From Diorhabda sublineata (lineage: Eukaryota; Arthropoda; Insecta; Coleoptera; Chrysomelidae), in contig NC_079478.1 of the NCBI RefSeq assembly GCF_026230105.1, positions 23,389,653 through 23,453,652 on the forward strand: a stretch of 64,000 nucleotides of DNA, given 5' to 3'. The number at the start of each line of letters is the position of its first letter. Positions within the stretch are counted from its first letter, which is position 1. Both the position numbers and the translations under genes were made by a program. A model generated the notes under the pieces. It saw only the letters and a list, made by a program, of their open reading frames with translations, was not told the origin of the DNA and ran no database searches. Below, piece after piece: positions 11,601 to 45,900 of this stretch.

Positions 11601-14600
11601 CCCCAATAACTGATTGTTGCGCAACTTCGACCATTTAGGCAATGCACTTAAGGGAAGCTATCAAAAGGAATACATTTTTCCCGTTGGTGCTATATTTTAA
11701 TTACTCGTTTGCTTATAGCTTTTCTTAGTGCATCGAGTATTCAACAATAAAATAATTTTTTCTGAAATATAATTCTGAGATTGAACCATTAAAACAAACA
11801 AACAGTTCATAATATTAGTATTGATTCACTATCTTCTTTTTCAGCTATATTCAGACTTCTACTCATCTGACATAATAGTGGCATCACCACTTGGTCTCAG
11901 AACAATAATTGGAGCAGAAGGAGAGTCTGAAAGAGATTACGATTTTCTTGCTTCTATTGAACTGCTAATTATGGATCAAACTGATATTTTCTTAATGCAG
12001 AATTGGGATCACATAATACATATTTTGAACCATTTACATATGCAACCAAAAAGCTCACATGGAACTGATTTTTCAAGGTAGAGTTGAAATTGAAAGTAGT
12101 ATTTATATTTTACTTCAAAATACTGAAAATATAATTAAAACTTCAGATTTCATTAATAAGTTATTTGTGAAATAAAGAAAAATTTATAATCATATTATAA
12201 TCATTATTGACTTACTATTACATACAATAATAAAATAGCAAATATTACTTTAATGTGCGGCTTTAGCAGTTTTTCCATGTATAACAATGCTTTGTCGTCA
12301 TGGCTTCTTGCCTATTAAGGCATTATCTAGAAAACAAAGGATAGAACAGTTTTGCCCTTTATATATAGCAACGATAAACAAGAGTTTTAAATAGCTACTT
12401 GTGAAAAATGATTGATATAGAGGTAAATTACCAGATAGAAATAACTTACACTCACCATCGCGCAATTTTTCAGTCTGAATTGGATATTATCTTTGCTATG
12501 CTACTATACTAAAAGGTCATTAATATTATAGTAAAACATAAATTCATTTATATAGTTTCAAAAATTTGTGATATAGAATCAAATACACGAAAAAGAGAAT
12601 TTTTAGAATTAATTTACATACATGAGAACGAAAAAGCTGCCAATGATAAAAATAACCTAAATAATTTAAGTAAAATTCATAGCTCTTTTTTTTTAATGTA
12701 AAAACTATAATATATTCAGTGCTTCAGATATCCGTATTAGCCCAATTCGACGGTCTGATTAAATCATGTTATGAACTGTATTAATATTTTCGGGGACTGA
12801 CACAGAAACTGGCCTTTCCGATCGGTCATCATCTTCAATGGAAAATTTACCTCTTTTGAAGCTTGCAGTCCAATTTTTCACGGTCGCATACGAAGGACAT
12901 TGATCACCAATGGTATTAAGCATACAGGTATCTTCGTAAATCTGCTTACCTCTTAACCCTTTTAAATACAGGTATTTGATGATGGCTTGATACTCCAGTT
13001 TTTCGATATTCACAATTTCGGTGAACATCTTTTTTCTTTTAATTTTTATTGCGTAACTCTGGTTTACTTTTTTGACGCCAAACTTTACACTTACACTTCT
13101 AATAAGTTATTGTTCGTTGCTATGGTAACGCAATATTTTGTTTATGCATGGAACTGGTCTAGGCTAACTAGATATCAATACAACCTTGTAGTAAATGAAC
13201 AACTGTATATAAACAATATTAAGAAAAACGTAACGGACCGATTGGTATGTTACAAGCAATTCCGTAAAGCTCAGTCGGCGAAATTTGTAAATCAGCTCGA
13301 AGAGATTTCGAAGTAATTTCTATTTTAGACTATTTATCATTTGGCTTTGAACATTTCGCGAATTTATTTCGGCAAATGGACGAATTCGGCAACGAGTCTT
13401 GACATATACGTGTTGTAATTGGCTTATTAACTGTGATCAGTTGTAACTTATTCATAAATTTGAATTTATGAAGTCAACTTGTTCATATTCTCATTTAAAT
13501 ACATTGCTATATATTTTGATGTATTCATAATTTTAATTCCGAAGCTTCAACTTATTTATAAATAAATGTGTGATTTTTTAGGGTGCGATTATGGAGTTTA
13601 AATGGTTGGGCCAAATATTATCGTCAAACATTAATATTTTCGTCTAATAATTTACCAGAAATCAATGCAATTTTCAACAAAAAGTGTCATAATTATGCGG
13701 GAAAAGTAAAAGTTATTAATCCTATTGAACTTGGTTGTATTAGTCAAGTAGTTGTACAGGTTCCTCATGTTTTTCAAAGATTTGATTGTCAGAACGCAGC
13801 TGAAGCAATTGATTCTAGATTTGAATTTTTTATTAATACAATATTACCGCAACAAAAAGAAAGTTTGATGAAACATACATTAATATATATTCCTAGTTAT
13901 TTTGATTATGTACGAGTTAGGAATTATTTCAAGAAAGAAGATATAAGCTTTGTACAAATATGTGAATATTCTAAGGTATGTAAATCTTTGCAATTATAAT
14001 GTTGAAAACTTTTGTATCTCGGAACGCAGTTGCTTATTGAAATTTTTACTACAATGTATCCAAAAGAGTATTGGGCATTTGTTTTAACGCTGAAGTTGAT
14101 TTGTACGAGGACGGGGAGGATGTCATTTATTTTAGTCGCGATGGAGCAGTACCTGGGAATTCCTCATGCGTTGTCTGTACGAACGTGTCATCTTATTGTT
14201 AATTCAGTAGTAACTGCTTAACTTATGTATCGTGCGCGGGCAGCAAGTGTCGATTACAAAATGGATTCGAATGTTCGAAAATAGGTGCGGCGGTCCATGA
14301 CAAGGAAACAATTGAAGATGTGAATGCGTGCGTCTGTATTGAAGTCATTTCGACGATTTATTCCTTAACAAGGCCATTTCACGTAAAAGTAACATCAACG
14401 GTTCTTCCAGAAGCACCAACTTTAGCCCGCTTAAATACCGCTTAATACCTTAAAAGGAAGGTTTATAAGAATAATCCAACAGACCTAACTCAACAAAACA
14501 TCAAATAAGAAATAGCAGCAATATCGAGGGCTACGGATCAGCGTAATATCACCAATCTTAGTTACAGATTAGAAGAATGCCAGAACCCTGATGGTCACCA

Positions 14601-15477
14601 TTATTTTTTCATAATTTTTAATTTTGAACTCAATAAACAATGAAACAATACTCGATTACTAGTAGTTTTGGTTATATCGAACTAACAAATACCTGATACT
14701 CTTCTTAGACACCTATTATATGTATACTTCTACTTTAATGAGTTCAACTTTTGTAGATTTCCGTTTACATGCCATACACTCTTATTATTTTTCTCACTCG
14801 GATTGCCTGTTTTTTCGAAAACGTTTCTTGGTTTGGGTTGAAACTAAATATGACATGATCAAATCTCTAAATATAATTATTTCTTTTCCATATAATGCTT
14901 TTATTCAAGAAATTATGCATGAAAGTTATTATGATTATGTATATGAGATCGTATGAAGTGTTTTAAAAACTATTAAAACACCCTTACCTCTGAAGTTGAA
15001 CTTTATTCTTTTAATATTTATCAAATTACGCCTATTATGTAACAAAACCAAACATGCCTAATAAGGTAGAATACAACGTGAATGTTTTTAAATATTTTAT
15101 TATGCACACTATTATCTTTATAATTTTAGGACGGGAAAGTAGCTCGAGCAAGGGATATGTTCTACCATGGTGATGCACATTTCCTCTTGTACACAGAAAG
15201 ATTTCATTTTTTCCATCGTAAGAGAATTAAAGGAATCAAACACATCTTATTCTACCAACTTCCAACATTTCCCAATTTCTACTCTGAAATATGTAATTTA
15301 TTACAAGAAACTATTTTAAATAAGAAATCAAGTGGTCTATCAAATATGTCAGTTTCTGTCATGTATTCCAAATATGATGCTTTTCAATTATCAGCTATCA
15401 TAGGTGTAGAAAAGAGTCGAAAAATGTTACATTCTGACAGGAAAGTACACATGATGGTTACAGGAGATAATATGTAA
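5623..15477 (+). CDS. UTP25: U3 snoRNA-associated protein UTP25 / digestive organ expansion factor homologue
   Basis: Five exons: 5623-6702, 6958-7200, 11845-12077, 13582-13975, 15130-15477 (765 residues; the human protein is 756). All junctions are GT-AG; phases are 0, 0, 2, 0. The first exon carries a basic N-terminus and a long Ser/Asp/Glu-rich acidic region, then the conserved [24 protein letters not shown] block. Later exons give [86 protein letters not shown] and the C-terminal FTERFHF-like [20 protein letters not shown]. The fold is DEAD-box-like but the DEAD motif is DQTD, as in the family, so it is probably not an active helicase. Known role: nucleolar SSU processome, pre-18S rRNA processing. 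A polyadenylation signal AATAAA lies 7 bp after the stop (15484). The introns of 4.6, 1.5 and 1.15 kb are filled with transposon relics. Confidence 0.95.
8515..9046. mobile_element. Foldback inverted-repeat element in UTP25 intron 2
   Basis: The left arm (about 8515-8732, starting acgttaaattataaaag) is the inverse of the right arm (about 8818-9046, ending cttttataatttaacgt), with mismatches. The arms include the pair gagtgttcaaatgaccattc / gaatggtcattggaacactc. The loop region around 8733-8817 contains another degenerate copy of the taagggg...gttaaaccc phrase. No coding capacity is seen, so this looks like a non-autonomous foldback DNA transposon. A partial extra copy of the outer tip, agacatacgttaaagtataa, lies upstream at about 8394. 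Confidence 0.75.
9050..9895. other. UTP25 intron 2, unassigned part
   Basis: A minus-strand open frame at 9622-9368 (84 residues, Cys-containing) has no recognisable domain and no neighbouring splice logic. I see nothing else that can be supported. Confidence 0.3.
9896..10260 (-). pseudogene. Jockey-type LINE reverse transcriptase relic
   Basis: Minus-strand translation gives [20 protein letters not shown], with the F-A-D-D catalytic motif of reverse transcriptase, followed by stops and, in another frame, [16 protein letters not shown], which corresponds to the conserved P-I-W-x-Y-G-I-x-L-W block after the RT domain. Several stops and frame changes make it inactive. It lies antisense inside UTP25 intron 2. 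Confidence 0.75.
10336..10413. repeat. Short dispersed repeat, second copy at 18163-18238
   Basis: About 75 bp (cactcgaatt...taaccctcttgtgcttg...ttttttacat) recurs with moderate divergence at 18163-18238 outside this gene. Both lie near LINE relics but on different sides of them, so its parent element is not clear. Confidence 0.55.
10414..11844. other. UTP25 intron 2, right part with a possible LINE endonuclease relic
   Basis: Mostly AT-rich sequence without genes. Near 11404-11440 the plus strand reads [14 protein letters not shown], resembling the S/G-D-F-N motif of apurinic-type LINE endonucleases; near 11598 a short piece resembles the following D-H/C segment. Frames are broken, so this is tentative. 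Confidence 0.3.
12705..13028 (-). pseudogene. mariner transposase N-terminal fragment in UTP25 intron 3
   Basis: An open frame of 89 codons begins [20 protein letters not shown] and carries the HTH_48-type domain of mariner/SETMAR transposases: [20 protein letters not shown] followed by the acidic linker [10 protein letters not shown]. After a stop at 12759 the same frame continues [16 protein letters not shown], the start of the second helix-turn-helix, then similarity ends near 12705. The catalytic D-D-D region is missing, so this is a 3'-truncated relic. It lies antisense in the intron. Confidence 0.8.
14230..14630 (+). pseudogene. DUF4817-type transposase relic in UTP25 intron 4
   Basis: The left part reads KWIRMFEN and ETIEDVNA..., resembling the helix-turn-helix and linker at the start of this transposase group. 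The right part reads [15 protein letters not shown], then [20 protein letters not shown], resembling the usual C-terminus (V-Y-x-x-P-T-D...L-x-x-R-x-x-x-C). The catalytic core between them is missing and frames are broken. A related core fragment is at 49380-49770. Confidence 0.45.
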
Positions 15478-15564
15478 AATCACAATAAACTGGCAATTGT
15501 GAATATCAAATATGGTTTTTGTTAATAGGTTCCTATATTTTCCTTTATTAATCATGATTTATTT

Positions 15565-18054
15565 CAGTGGTTCTTAACCTTTTTAAGCCGCAACCCAAAT
15601 ATGAGAAATATGTTCATGTCGCGACCCAAAAAAAGTCAAAATTTTTTCATTGCCTTATTTTAGATCGTATTTTTAAAAAATCTTCAATCCTACGATGATT
15701 ATTTTTTTTAACTTACAAATTTTTTATTTATTTTCTTAATAATAAAGATAAACAAAAGTACTTTTCGATCCAAGGAAAATTTAATTGATAATCAAGTGTC
15801 TTTAATCATTTTTATTGACCAAATTAAAATCTATTTATAACTTTTTGAAAATAATTGACATTTAATTATTCCTTAAAAAAAGAAATATCAATACAGATGT
15901 TAAGTCTTTTAAATTTTAAATGCAAGTCATACAGTTTTAATGAGAACCTTGTGCTTGAATACATTTTGAAAGATCTTCAAACCTCGGTTAAATGCTTGTC
16001 AAGGAGCACCTTATATCTATTTCAGGATTTAACTTGTTCCGGTAATTGTTTTTGATTACACACAGAGCCGAAAAACCAGCCTCACACATATATGTTGTTG
16101 AAAAGGGCAATAATACTTTTAGGGTTTCTTTAACAATTATTGGCTTTTCGGTTTTTAATTTTAACTAGAAAGCACATAAAGATTTAGTGTTTTTGTATAA
16201 ATTGTATCAAAGTGCTTGGTCACTTTGTATTTCTATTAATTGTTCTTGAAATTGATTAATATTAACAAACTCCTCATGCAAATCACTTACATCAAAATTA
16301 AATGGCATCGTCTGCAGAGAAATATCGATCAAAGTCTGCTATTAGTTTTTCTAAATGATTAATAATAATTTCCTGTATTTCAAAATCTGTGATATCAATA
16401 TTATTGTCTTCAACAAGTAAATTAAGAGACGAGAATGAAGCAAGTTTCTTTACTTCAACCTTATTTCTCCATAATTTGAGTTTATTTTTAAAACATGTAA
16501 TTTTTTCAGTAAATCAATAATAGTATGATTACGTCCTTGCACAGACGTATTTAGATTATTTATTGCAAATAAAATATCTGACTAATAAGCAACTTGAGTA
16601 ATCCACTTCAACTCGGAGAATTTAGATGCTAATGGGTGTTTCTTTTCTCTCAAAAAAAATTCGACTTCTGTCCGCAATGATAATACTCTTTGAACAACTT
16701 TGCCCCGGGACAGCCAACTAACTTCAGAATAATATATTAAATATTCCTATTCTGCACCAAATTCTAAAAACAGTTTGCGGAAAATTCTACAGTTAAGAGC
16801 TCTTGATTTGATAAAATTGACTACCGCAACAATTTCATCCAAAACGATACATAATTCGGGTGATAATTTTTTTGAAGCAAGATTTTGCCTATGTAACAAA
16901 CAATGAATCCATATAATTTGTGGATTCATTTGTTTTGCTCTTGCTCGAAAATCCCTTTTGAGATGCTGTCATGGCATCTGCATCGTCGGTGCAAATACTG
17001 AAACACTGATTCCAATTTAATCCTTCTTCTTTAAAAAACGAATCGACCATACAAAAAATATCTTCACCTCTAGTTGTTGTTGACATTGGTTTGCAAAATA
17101 AAATGTCCTCATGTATATCTGTTAACCCTGGATACCGCACGTAAACCATGAGTTGAGCATCTTACATCTGTCGTTTCATCCAGTTGAATACTAAATAAAC
17201 CAGCAATAGCAGAAATAAGTTGATTCTTAATATCAAATGACATATCATTAATTCGTAAACGAATTTATCATTTGATAATGATATCTTTTGTAATTTCTTT
17301 GAACTTTCATCTCCGCACATGATACGTGCCATGTCAATGGCAGCAGGTTTTATAAGTTTTTCAGCAATATTATGGGGTTTCTTTTGTCTTGCAATATGCC
17401 AAGCCATGAAAAGAAGCAAGTGTAGCTTGTTTGGCAGAATTTATAAAACCATTACTACTTGGTGCATCCAAACGCTGTCTTTTTAAATGGGCTTCTTTCG
17501 AAAAAAGTACGATCTTTTCCCTCAAAGGAAAAATTGTTATGTTTTGCATCAAAATGTCTTTTAAGTTTGTTCGGTTTCATCGATTCACTACTTAATATTT
17601 CACTGCACAACACGCATTGCGGTTTGTTCACTCCTCGATCATAAATGCAAGTAAAACCTAATTCTAAAAATGCTTCCTTGTATTCACGTTTTGCCATTAT
17701 TACAATTACAATTAATTACGATTACAATTTTACAATACGCACTGCAGCTTGATCACTCCACTATTAATAATAAGACAAAATTTGTTTCTAAAATGCTTGT
17801 ATTCACGTTTCACTGTTATACACAACACAATACGCAGAAACGAGTTTTTGACAGAGAGCTTACTGAGTCTGCGCGCACGCAAAGCAATGGCTAGAAGATT
17901 GGACGTCACATCCGGAAGGCCATTCGCGAAGAACGGTAAAACCGAAACATTGTATTAGGAAATAACTCTTCTAGGAGGTGTTGGTATTACTTATTTGGTG
18001 TATTACTAACTTTTTTGGTTCGACTCAGCGCGACCCATAGATTAAGAACCGCTG
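15565..18054 (-). mobile_element. hAT transposon (ZBED5/FAM200/SCAND3-like), with 8-bp target duplication
   Basis: The left end is cagtggttcttaacct and the right end, read inward, cagcggttcttaatct: imperfect terminal inverted repeats of about 16 bp. The flanks are atttattt at 15557-15564 and atttattt at 18055-18062, a perfect 8-bp target site duplication as expected for hAT. Length is 2,490 bp. It carries one degenerate transposase reading on the minus strand. It sits 88 bp after the UTP25 stop codon. Confidence 0.92.
15950..17697 (-). pseudogene. hAT transposase, broken by frameshifts and stops
   Basis: The reading starts at MAKREYKEAFLELGFTCIYD (17697) with a BED-like zinc finger: C-V-L-C ... 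L-K-R-H-F-D-A-K-H. It then passes through several frames: LKRQRLDAPSSNG, KPHNIAEKLIKPAAIDMAR, RGEDIFCMVDSFFKEEGLNW, WNQCFSICTDDADAM (catalytic-region C-T-D-x-A), HCLLHRQNLASKKL, WLSRGKVVQRVLSLRTEVEFF and, near 16100-16030, CEAGFSALCVIKNNYRNKL, the C-terminal dimerisation block. At least five frame breaks or stops make it inactive. The domain order matches the ZBED5/FAM200/SCAND3 group of hAT-derived proteins. It is the coding part of the element at 15565-18054. Confidence 0.88.
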
Positions 18055-18162
18055 ATTTATTTGACAAAACTATTGAAATGTAAAAATTTTTGTGATTTAA
18101 GAATAAAATGAAATTAAAAATTTCATTAGAAAACTCAGTATTATCCATATTTATCTCCACAT

Positions 18163-18238
18163 GACAGATACCACTCGAATTACTCGAGTGTAAAAGGGTT
18201 TAACCTCTTGTGCTTGCTTTTTACATTAAAAAAATAAA
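18163..18238. repeat. Short dispersed repeat, partner of 10336-10413
   Basis: Shares ccactcgaatt, taaaagggttta, cctcttgtgcttg and the following T-rich run with the copy in UTP25 intron 2. Confidence 0.55.
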
Positions 18239-18589
18239 TACAACTTTATTGAAATATATTCTTCAATACTGACTTAATAAATCATATATAGACCTTTTCG
18301 TTAATTATACCGATTAGCGACTGTACTGAGAACAAATATTATATTTTATTTGCTAGTCCATTCATATAATATTTATTTCCGAAGATTGCTATTTCATATG
18401 AAAAATTGAGTCGATATTTTCACATTTTACATTTAATATTTTAACTAATCATCTATCTGTAAATTTCACTCGGGTTCCCAAGTGATTTTTAAGAAAATAT
18501 ACCTTAAAAACATGCAACTTTGGGACCTATTTTAAAGAAAATTACTTGTACATAGGACGAAAACTAGACATTAGGAAACATTTTCATCT

Positions 18590-19170
18590 GCACGTTCCAG
18601 GCACTTCAAAAAGACAAATGCCGTCAAAAGTTCACCTATTCGTATAAGGCCCACAAGTCTAGCCTTATTTCGTTTAATTCTAGAAACCTTATCTACGCCT
18701 GTAAGATATTCACGTAATCGAATATCGTTTGTCTCTTTCTAACGATTGAAGCACGTCGTGCTGTTTGCTATATCAATGGCCGACGGGATCTAGCGCACGG
18801 TATCCGTGTCGTTAAGGTAAAGCTAGTGAAGCAGTGTCATCGGCATATGTTGCATTAAATGATTTGGGTAAATCGGCTGTATGTAGAAGATATAGTAGTG
18901 ATTCCAAAACGCTACCTTAGGGAACATCTGCATTGATTAGATGTATATTTGAGTATTTATTTTGGTACTTAACCATGAAATATTGATTTTATCTTGCAGG
19001 TCGTGCATGATTTGATTTGTTATTCTTTGTGCTTGTTTGACGGTAGCTTGTTCCTCTAGGTATCCAAATTGATGCTTCGAAATAACTTGATTTTTATTAA
19101 GAATGGATATTATTCTGGTTTTTAATAGCTTCTCTAATAGTTTAGTATAACTAAATTGGACAAAAAATTA
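18590..19170 (-). pseudogene. Jockey-type LINE reverse transcriptase relic
   Basis: Minus-strand pieces appear in RT order: LEKLLKTRIISILNKNQVIS and KHQFGYLEEQATVKQAQRIT (19130-19010), then after a gap SVLESLLYLLHTADLPKSF, the counterpart of the G-S-V-L-G-P-x-L-Y-x-L-Y-T-A-D-L-P block, and ATYADDTASLALP with the catalytic Y/F-A-D-D (about 18850). Stops and frame changes occur throughout. It lies between UTP25 and the INAF gene. Confidence 0.78.
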
Positions 19171-19342
19171 TTATGAAACTTTCCCAATATTTCGAACATA
19201 TAATCTGCTGCTTCTGTAGTCTGTTCCATAATTGTAACGTACTGCACTATAGTAGATAATTGTGTTCTTTACGATCTCCATATTAACCTAGTAAAGCTGG
19301 ACGATCATCTGTCTAAAGCGTTAAATACATTTTAAAATTTTT

Positions 19343-19669
19343 CTAGTGCCTCCTTTTATACGAGAAATAATTCAATAATTGAGTGAGATTCTGTGTCTTA
19401 AGGCTAAGAATGTTCAATTTTATGAATATTAGGAGATTATCTCTTGTACTAAATTTAGGAAGTGACATAAGACTTGAGGTCTCATTGTTTTGATGAGACA
19501 TTTCTAGGTCTCTAATATTTTGAGGTTTTGTAATTCGATATTTAGAAGATCGAAAACTATTAGCCGAATTAGAGCTCTCCAAAGAATTTATAGAAAGGCT
19601 AGATAGTAATAAATTGATGTTATTTTCAGAGATATTGTTAAAGTGAAATGTGAGGATTAAACTTTTCAT
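19343..19669 (-). CDS. Ser/Asn-rich open frame downstream of the INAF gene, unproven
   Basis: A 108-codon open frame on the same strand as the INAF gene and about 215 bp past its stop. It is rich in Ser, Asn and Leu (for example SLSINSLESSNSANSF) with no recognised domain. A possible acceptor (ctatctag|cc) lies inside it at about 19596, so it might be an alternative 3' exon; equally it may be chance in AT-rich DNA. I do not assign a function. Confidence 0.2.
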   Translation of the reverse strand: MKSLILTFHFNNISENNINLLLSSLSINSLESSNSANSFRSSKYRITKPQNIRDLEMSHQNNETSSLMSLPKFSTRDNLLIFIKLNILSLKTQNLTQLLNYFSYKRRH

Positions 19670-19884
19670 TGAAGATTCTTACTTGTTAAGAGGGAACAAT
19701 AAAAAACTCTTTAGGAAGTTAAAATCATTTTATTATGACAGATATAACAAACTTAATGTTTTATAATTTGACCTACTTTATAAAGTTTTGATACAAATTT
19801 AAAGTTTCAATTTCTATGAAAATTTAGACAAATGGTAAAAACGTAAATAATAGTTATCATAGATATGACTAGATAAGAAACTTT

Positions 19885-42565
<22,681 letters not shown>

Positions 42566-42939
42566 CTTAAAATACTTTCAAATTGCCCTCACAAGGTTAT
42601 ATGTCCTGCATTATTCGTCCAGATCATGAACCCTGAAAATAAATTTTGCTGAATATATTATCTATTCTAATGAATCAAATTGTAATAATGAAGAAATATT
42701 GGATCTTGGCATGTAACGAATATCACTGTCTGTAGGAGGAGAAATGGAGATATAACTATTTTTAATAGTTTACAAGACCAACGACATTTTTCTAAACTCA
42801 ATTAAAACTAAAATTTTACGCTGAGATACTCTACATTTCCTGTACAGAAAGGAAATTCTGTAAAGAAATAAATACTTATAAAATATTTATAATTATGTCG
42901 AATAGCCAAGCAACCATTAAAACTCTAAGCAGGAATATC

Positions 42940-43160
42940 ATAGTTACCTTGTTGTAGGTAAACCAAGGCCTGTTGGAAAAGGAGGAAATGAAATATCTGA
43001 TAGAGTTGTAAGAAAAGGACTTTTGTGGAATCAGTATCAAAGACTCTACTGGAAAATTACGAACAGTAATAGTTTTTACAAAGGTTCTAAAAGGATATTG
43101 TCGCCTAAATAGATTTTCAAAGAAACTCAAATTAATGGAAAAATACGACTGCATATAATT
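42940..43160 (+). pseudogene. LINE RNase H fragment
   Basis: GNEISDRVVRKGLLWNQ at about 42985-43035 resembles the G-N-E-x-A-D-x-x-A-R-x-G end of the LINE RNase H domain. Little else remains, so the call is tentative. Confidence 0.4.
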
Positions 43161-43599
43161 TGAGTTAGAAGAGGAAAAATCTCCCTACCTGCTGAATATG
43201 AGGCAGTACAGAATCTAATGGCTCCACATCTGAGAGAAACTTACTTGAACTGAAGCGATCATATGTCTTACAAGTAATTAGAAGATCAGAATTAACGAAC
43301 TACTAGTTTGAGAAACATTCACGGAAACTGAATGAAGGAGGAGGTGCCATATTTCTTTCAGGTCTCAGCCATTCGTCACCCCATTAAGCATAAATACATA
43401 TACGATGATTGCTACTGATGTGAATATGTCAAATCTGACATTGATCTTTTAAATTTTTAATGGTGAACGCACTCAGAACGTGTTATCATACGAGTGCTAT
43501 TTGAGTTGTTCACAAATATCTACTTGATACATTAATCTTGTTTAAAAAATGGAATTAAATCGCATACATTTTCGAGTAAGGATCGCACTTAGCTACAGT

Positions 43600-44045
43600 G
43601 AAGGTCGTTCAAAATCGTGTTTTGCCAGTAAACATCGTTGTTGTGCGTAAATTGATATTGCAAGATCGTCATGTGACCGTGAGATTGAGGCATACTTGGG
43701 CATTTATTCCACTCTCGTACATTCAATTTTTCATGGCTGTCAAAAAAATTTTCTCGTGTTGGATACCGTATAAAAAAGCTCATGTCGATTGATGCAAAGA
43801 AATGATGAAAAAATTTAATACAAAGAACGTCTATGATCATGACAGGCGAAGGATCGTGGATCTATGCGTATGAAGCTGAAACTAAACAACAATCGACTTT
43901 ATGGGTCTTTCAAGAAGAGGCAAATCCAACAAAAGTTGTTCACGGTCGAAGCATATCGAAGCAGATGGTTGCCTAATATTCGGAATAACTATACTCTATT
44001 TGGAAAGAGCGTAGAGTAATTATTAATGCTCATTATAAATGCAAA
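43600..44045 (+). pseudogene. mariner transposase, N-terminal/middle part
   Basis: Contains the block ending GEGSWIYAYEAETKQQSTLW (second of the conserved regions; first catalytic Asp of T-G-D-E-S-W is changed to Gly in TGEGSW) and ANPTKVVHGRSISKQMVA. The helix-turn-helix region before 43720 is poorly preserved. Several frame changes. Confidence 0.8.
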
Positions 44046-44639
44046 ACCCTGAAATTTTTAGTATACTTTATACTATATACTATAGATACTTTACGTCCAA
44101 AATTTGTAATATTTAAAAATGCCAATGATAAATAAATAACTGGACAGAGATATATTTTTCCCATAATTGACTGTATTAAAATGTAAGCGGTTACCTAGAT
44201 AATCCGAATGGCCAAGCTTTTCTTTCCAAAATTGAAGGATATCTTTATTTCTCTCTCTATTTTAATACTTTCACACCAACTTCTGAATCTCCCCAAAAGT
44301 AAGAAGACCCTTACCATCATAGCCGTTGCAATAGGTTTGTCGTAATTAATAAAATATTATTGCTTTTTGATATATACAGTTATTATTATTTAATTATTTA
44401 CAAATACGAGTATATACATGTAAGTATGAAAAATAAAAATACAAAATATTCTAAACTACTCATTACTATAATACATACTTATATACTACACATTACTATA
44501 TTACATATGTACAACAGTCTACAAATATTTCCTGTAACATTTTTAAAGTATGTACATATTTGCAATATATATGTATTTTATTCCGAAGAACTAGTGGATG
44601 AATTGTTTAAATGAATCATGAGAGGTTCTACAGTTTAAT

Positions 44640-45900
44640 CAAAAATGTTGTCTAATTCCCACATTTTTTCTTCCCCTTTGATAATATGCTGCATGCATTT
44701 TTGACAGTTTCCAGCAGTAACGTTTTTTAAAGCGTCGTTTAGTAATATTCTTTAATCTTTAACATCCTTTAATTTAAATGTTGTGTTTTTCCGAGCTACG
44801 TCGCTTTTAACTTAAGCCCATATAATTCGATCGGATTGAGTTCACAGTGATAGGGAGGAAGACGAATAATAGTAATTTGGTGATTTCTTGCCGCTTCATC
44901 AATATTATATTTCTTGTGGGGATTTTTATTTATTTTGACAATTGGTAAAAGTTCGTTTTCCACCAAGTCATTGTTGAATGTAATATTTTTTTGTATTAAC
45001 CAGTTATAATGTCTTGTTTTCTCCATAACGTCGTAGGTAGACTTTCAACTTGTTTCGAATGGTAACTGGCATTGTGAAGAACATTCACAGATCCGGCTGG
45101 AATCTAGCATTTGTATATAGTATTCCTCGAGCATATTTGCATTTATATCCTCGTGATAATCACCGGTTTTTTTTAATTTAAATAACAGTAGGCTACCATC
45201 AACAAATCCACTGTCACTGCCAATATGTGTTACTATTAATCGTCTACCTTTCCCGGATGGAGCTCTCAATTCTGTTGATAGTCCCTCCAAGAAAGCTTGT
45301 CTAAAATTGTTCACGGTCTTATCTTGCCATATTTTTCCTACAGTGGGCCCCACGTTAACCCAAGTCTCGTCCAAATAAAAAATAGTTTTTCTTTCTTCCC
45401 GGAGTTTCTTAATAGTCCGGAAATAAGACCTTCTCCAACACACGATTTCTTCGGAATCTTGTGTGTTTTTCCCAACAAAAATTTAGTTCATGTAGAAACT
45501 GCCAAAGCTTATTTCTGCCGATTGGTGGCCGTGTGGTGGTGTGATGTGGTGACCCATCTTCCAAAAAGGAACACCAAAATTATATCAATGGTAGGAATTT
45601 GTATTCCGGATTGCAGATTGCATATTTGTAGTCTTCATCGATGTAAACTTTTGGCCTTCCTGACCGAGACTGGACCACTTAAACATCCACTTGTTTTCCT
45701 TTCCTTAAAAAGTTTTAGACCGTTGATTTTCCTAGGCCTGTCATCTTCGAACACATACTTGTTAGATCATCCACACTCACTGAAGGGTACTGATATTTTG
45801 ATACACCATATACATTCAAAGCCATGGCTTTCTCGTTAACAGAGAGTGCATGCGTCTTCATTTTATGTATTGGAGTATAGTTTTCAAAAGTCGACATATT
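44640..45900 (-). pseudogene. DDE_3 transposase, copy 2, inserted in the mariner
   Basis: The N-terminal frame starts at 45897 (MSTFENYTPIHKMKTHALSV). After a degraded linker, from 45443: SYFRTIKKLREERKTIFYLD, ETWVN (first catalytic Asp-Glu: Y-L-D-E-T-W-V-N), AFLEGLSTELRAPSGKGRRL, IVTHIGSDSGFVDGSLLLFK, KKTGDYHEDINANMLEEYY. From 45026: EKTRHYNWLIQKN, then LPPYHCELNPIEL (the third catalytic block, Glu-containing) and WA-VKSDVARKNTTFKLKDV in another frame. Frames break around 45050 and 44810. It is antisense to the mariner it interrupts. Confidence 0.85.

Noticed and set aside
12987..13316. 109-codon plus-strand frame in UTP25 intron 3
   Set aside because: It starts as the shadow of the mariner fragment on the other strand and shows no domain.
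17459..17958. Plus-strand frames of 61-74 codons
   Set aside because: They are shadows of the minus-strand hAT transposase and its terminal region.
42876..43154. 92-codon hydrophobic minus-strand frame near INAF exon 1A, considered as an additional membrane protein exon
   Set aside because: It lacks the INAF motif and splice sites, and the opposite strand reads as a LINE RNase H piece.
45297..45839. 180-codon plus-strand frame
   Set aside because: It is the antisense shadow of the DDE_3 transposase, whose minus-strand reading has the catalytic motifs.
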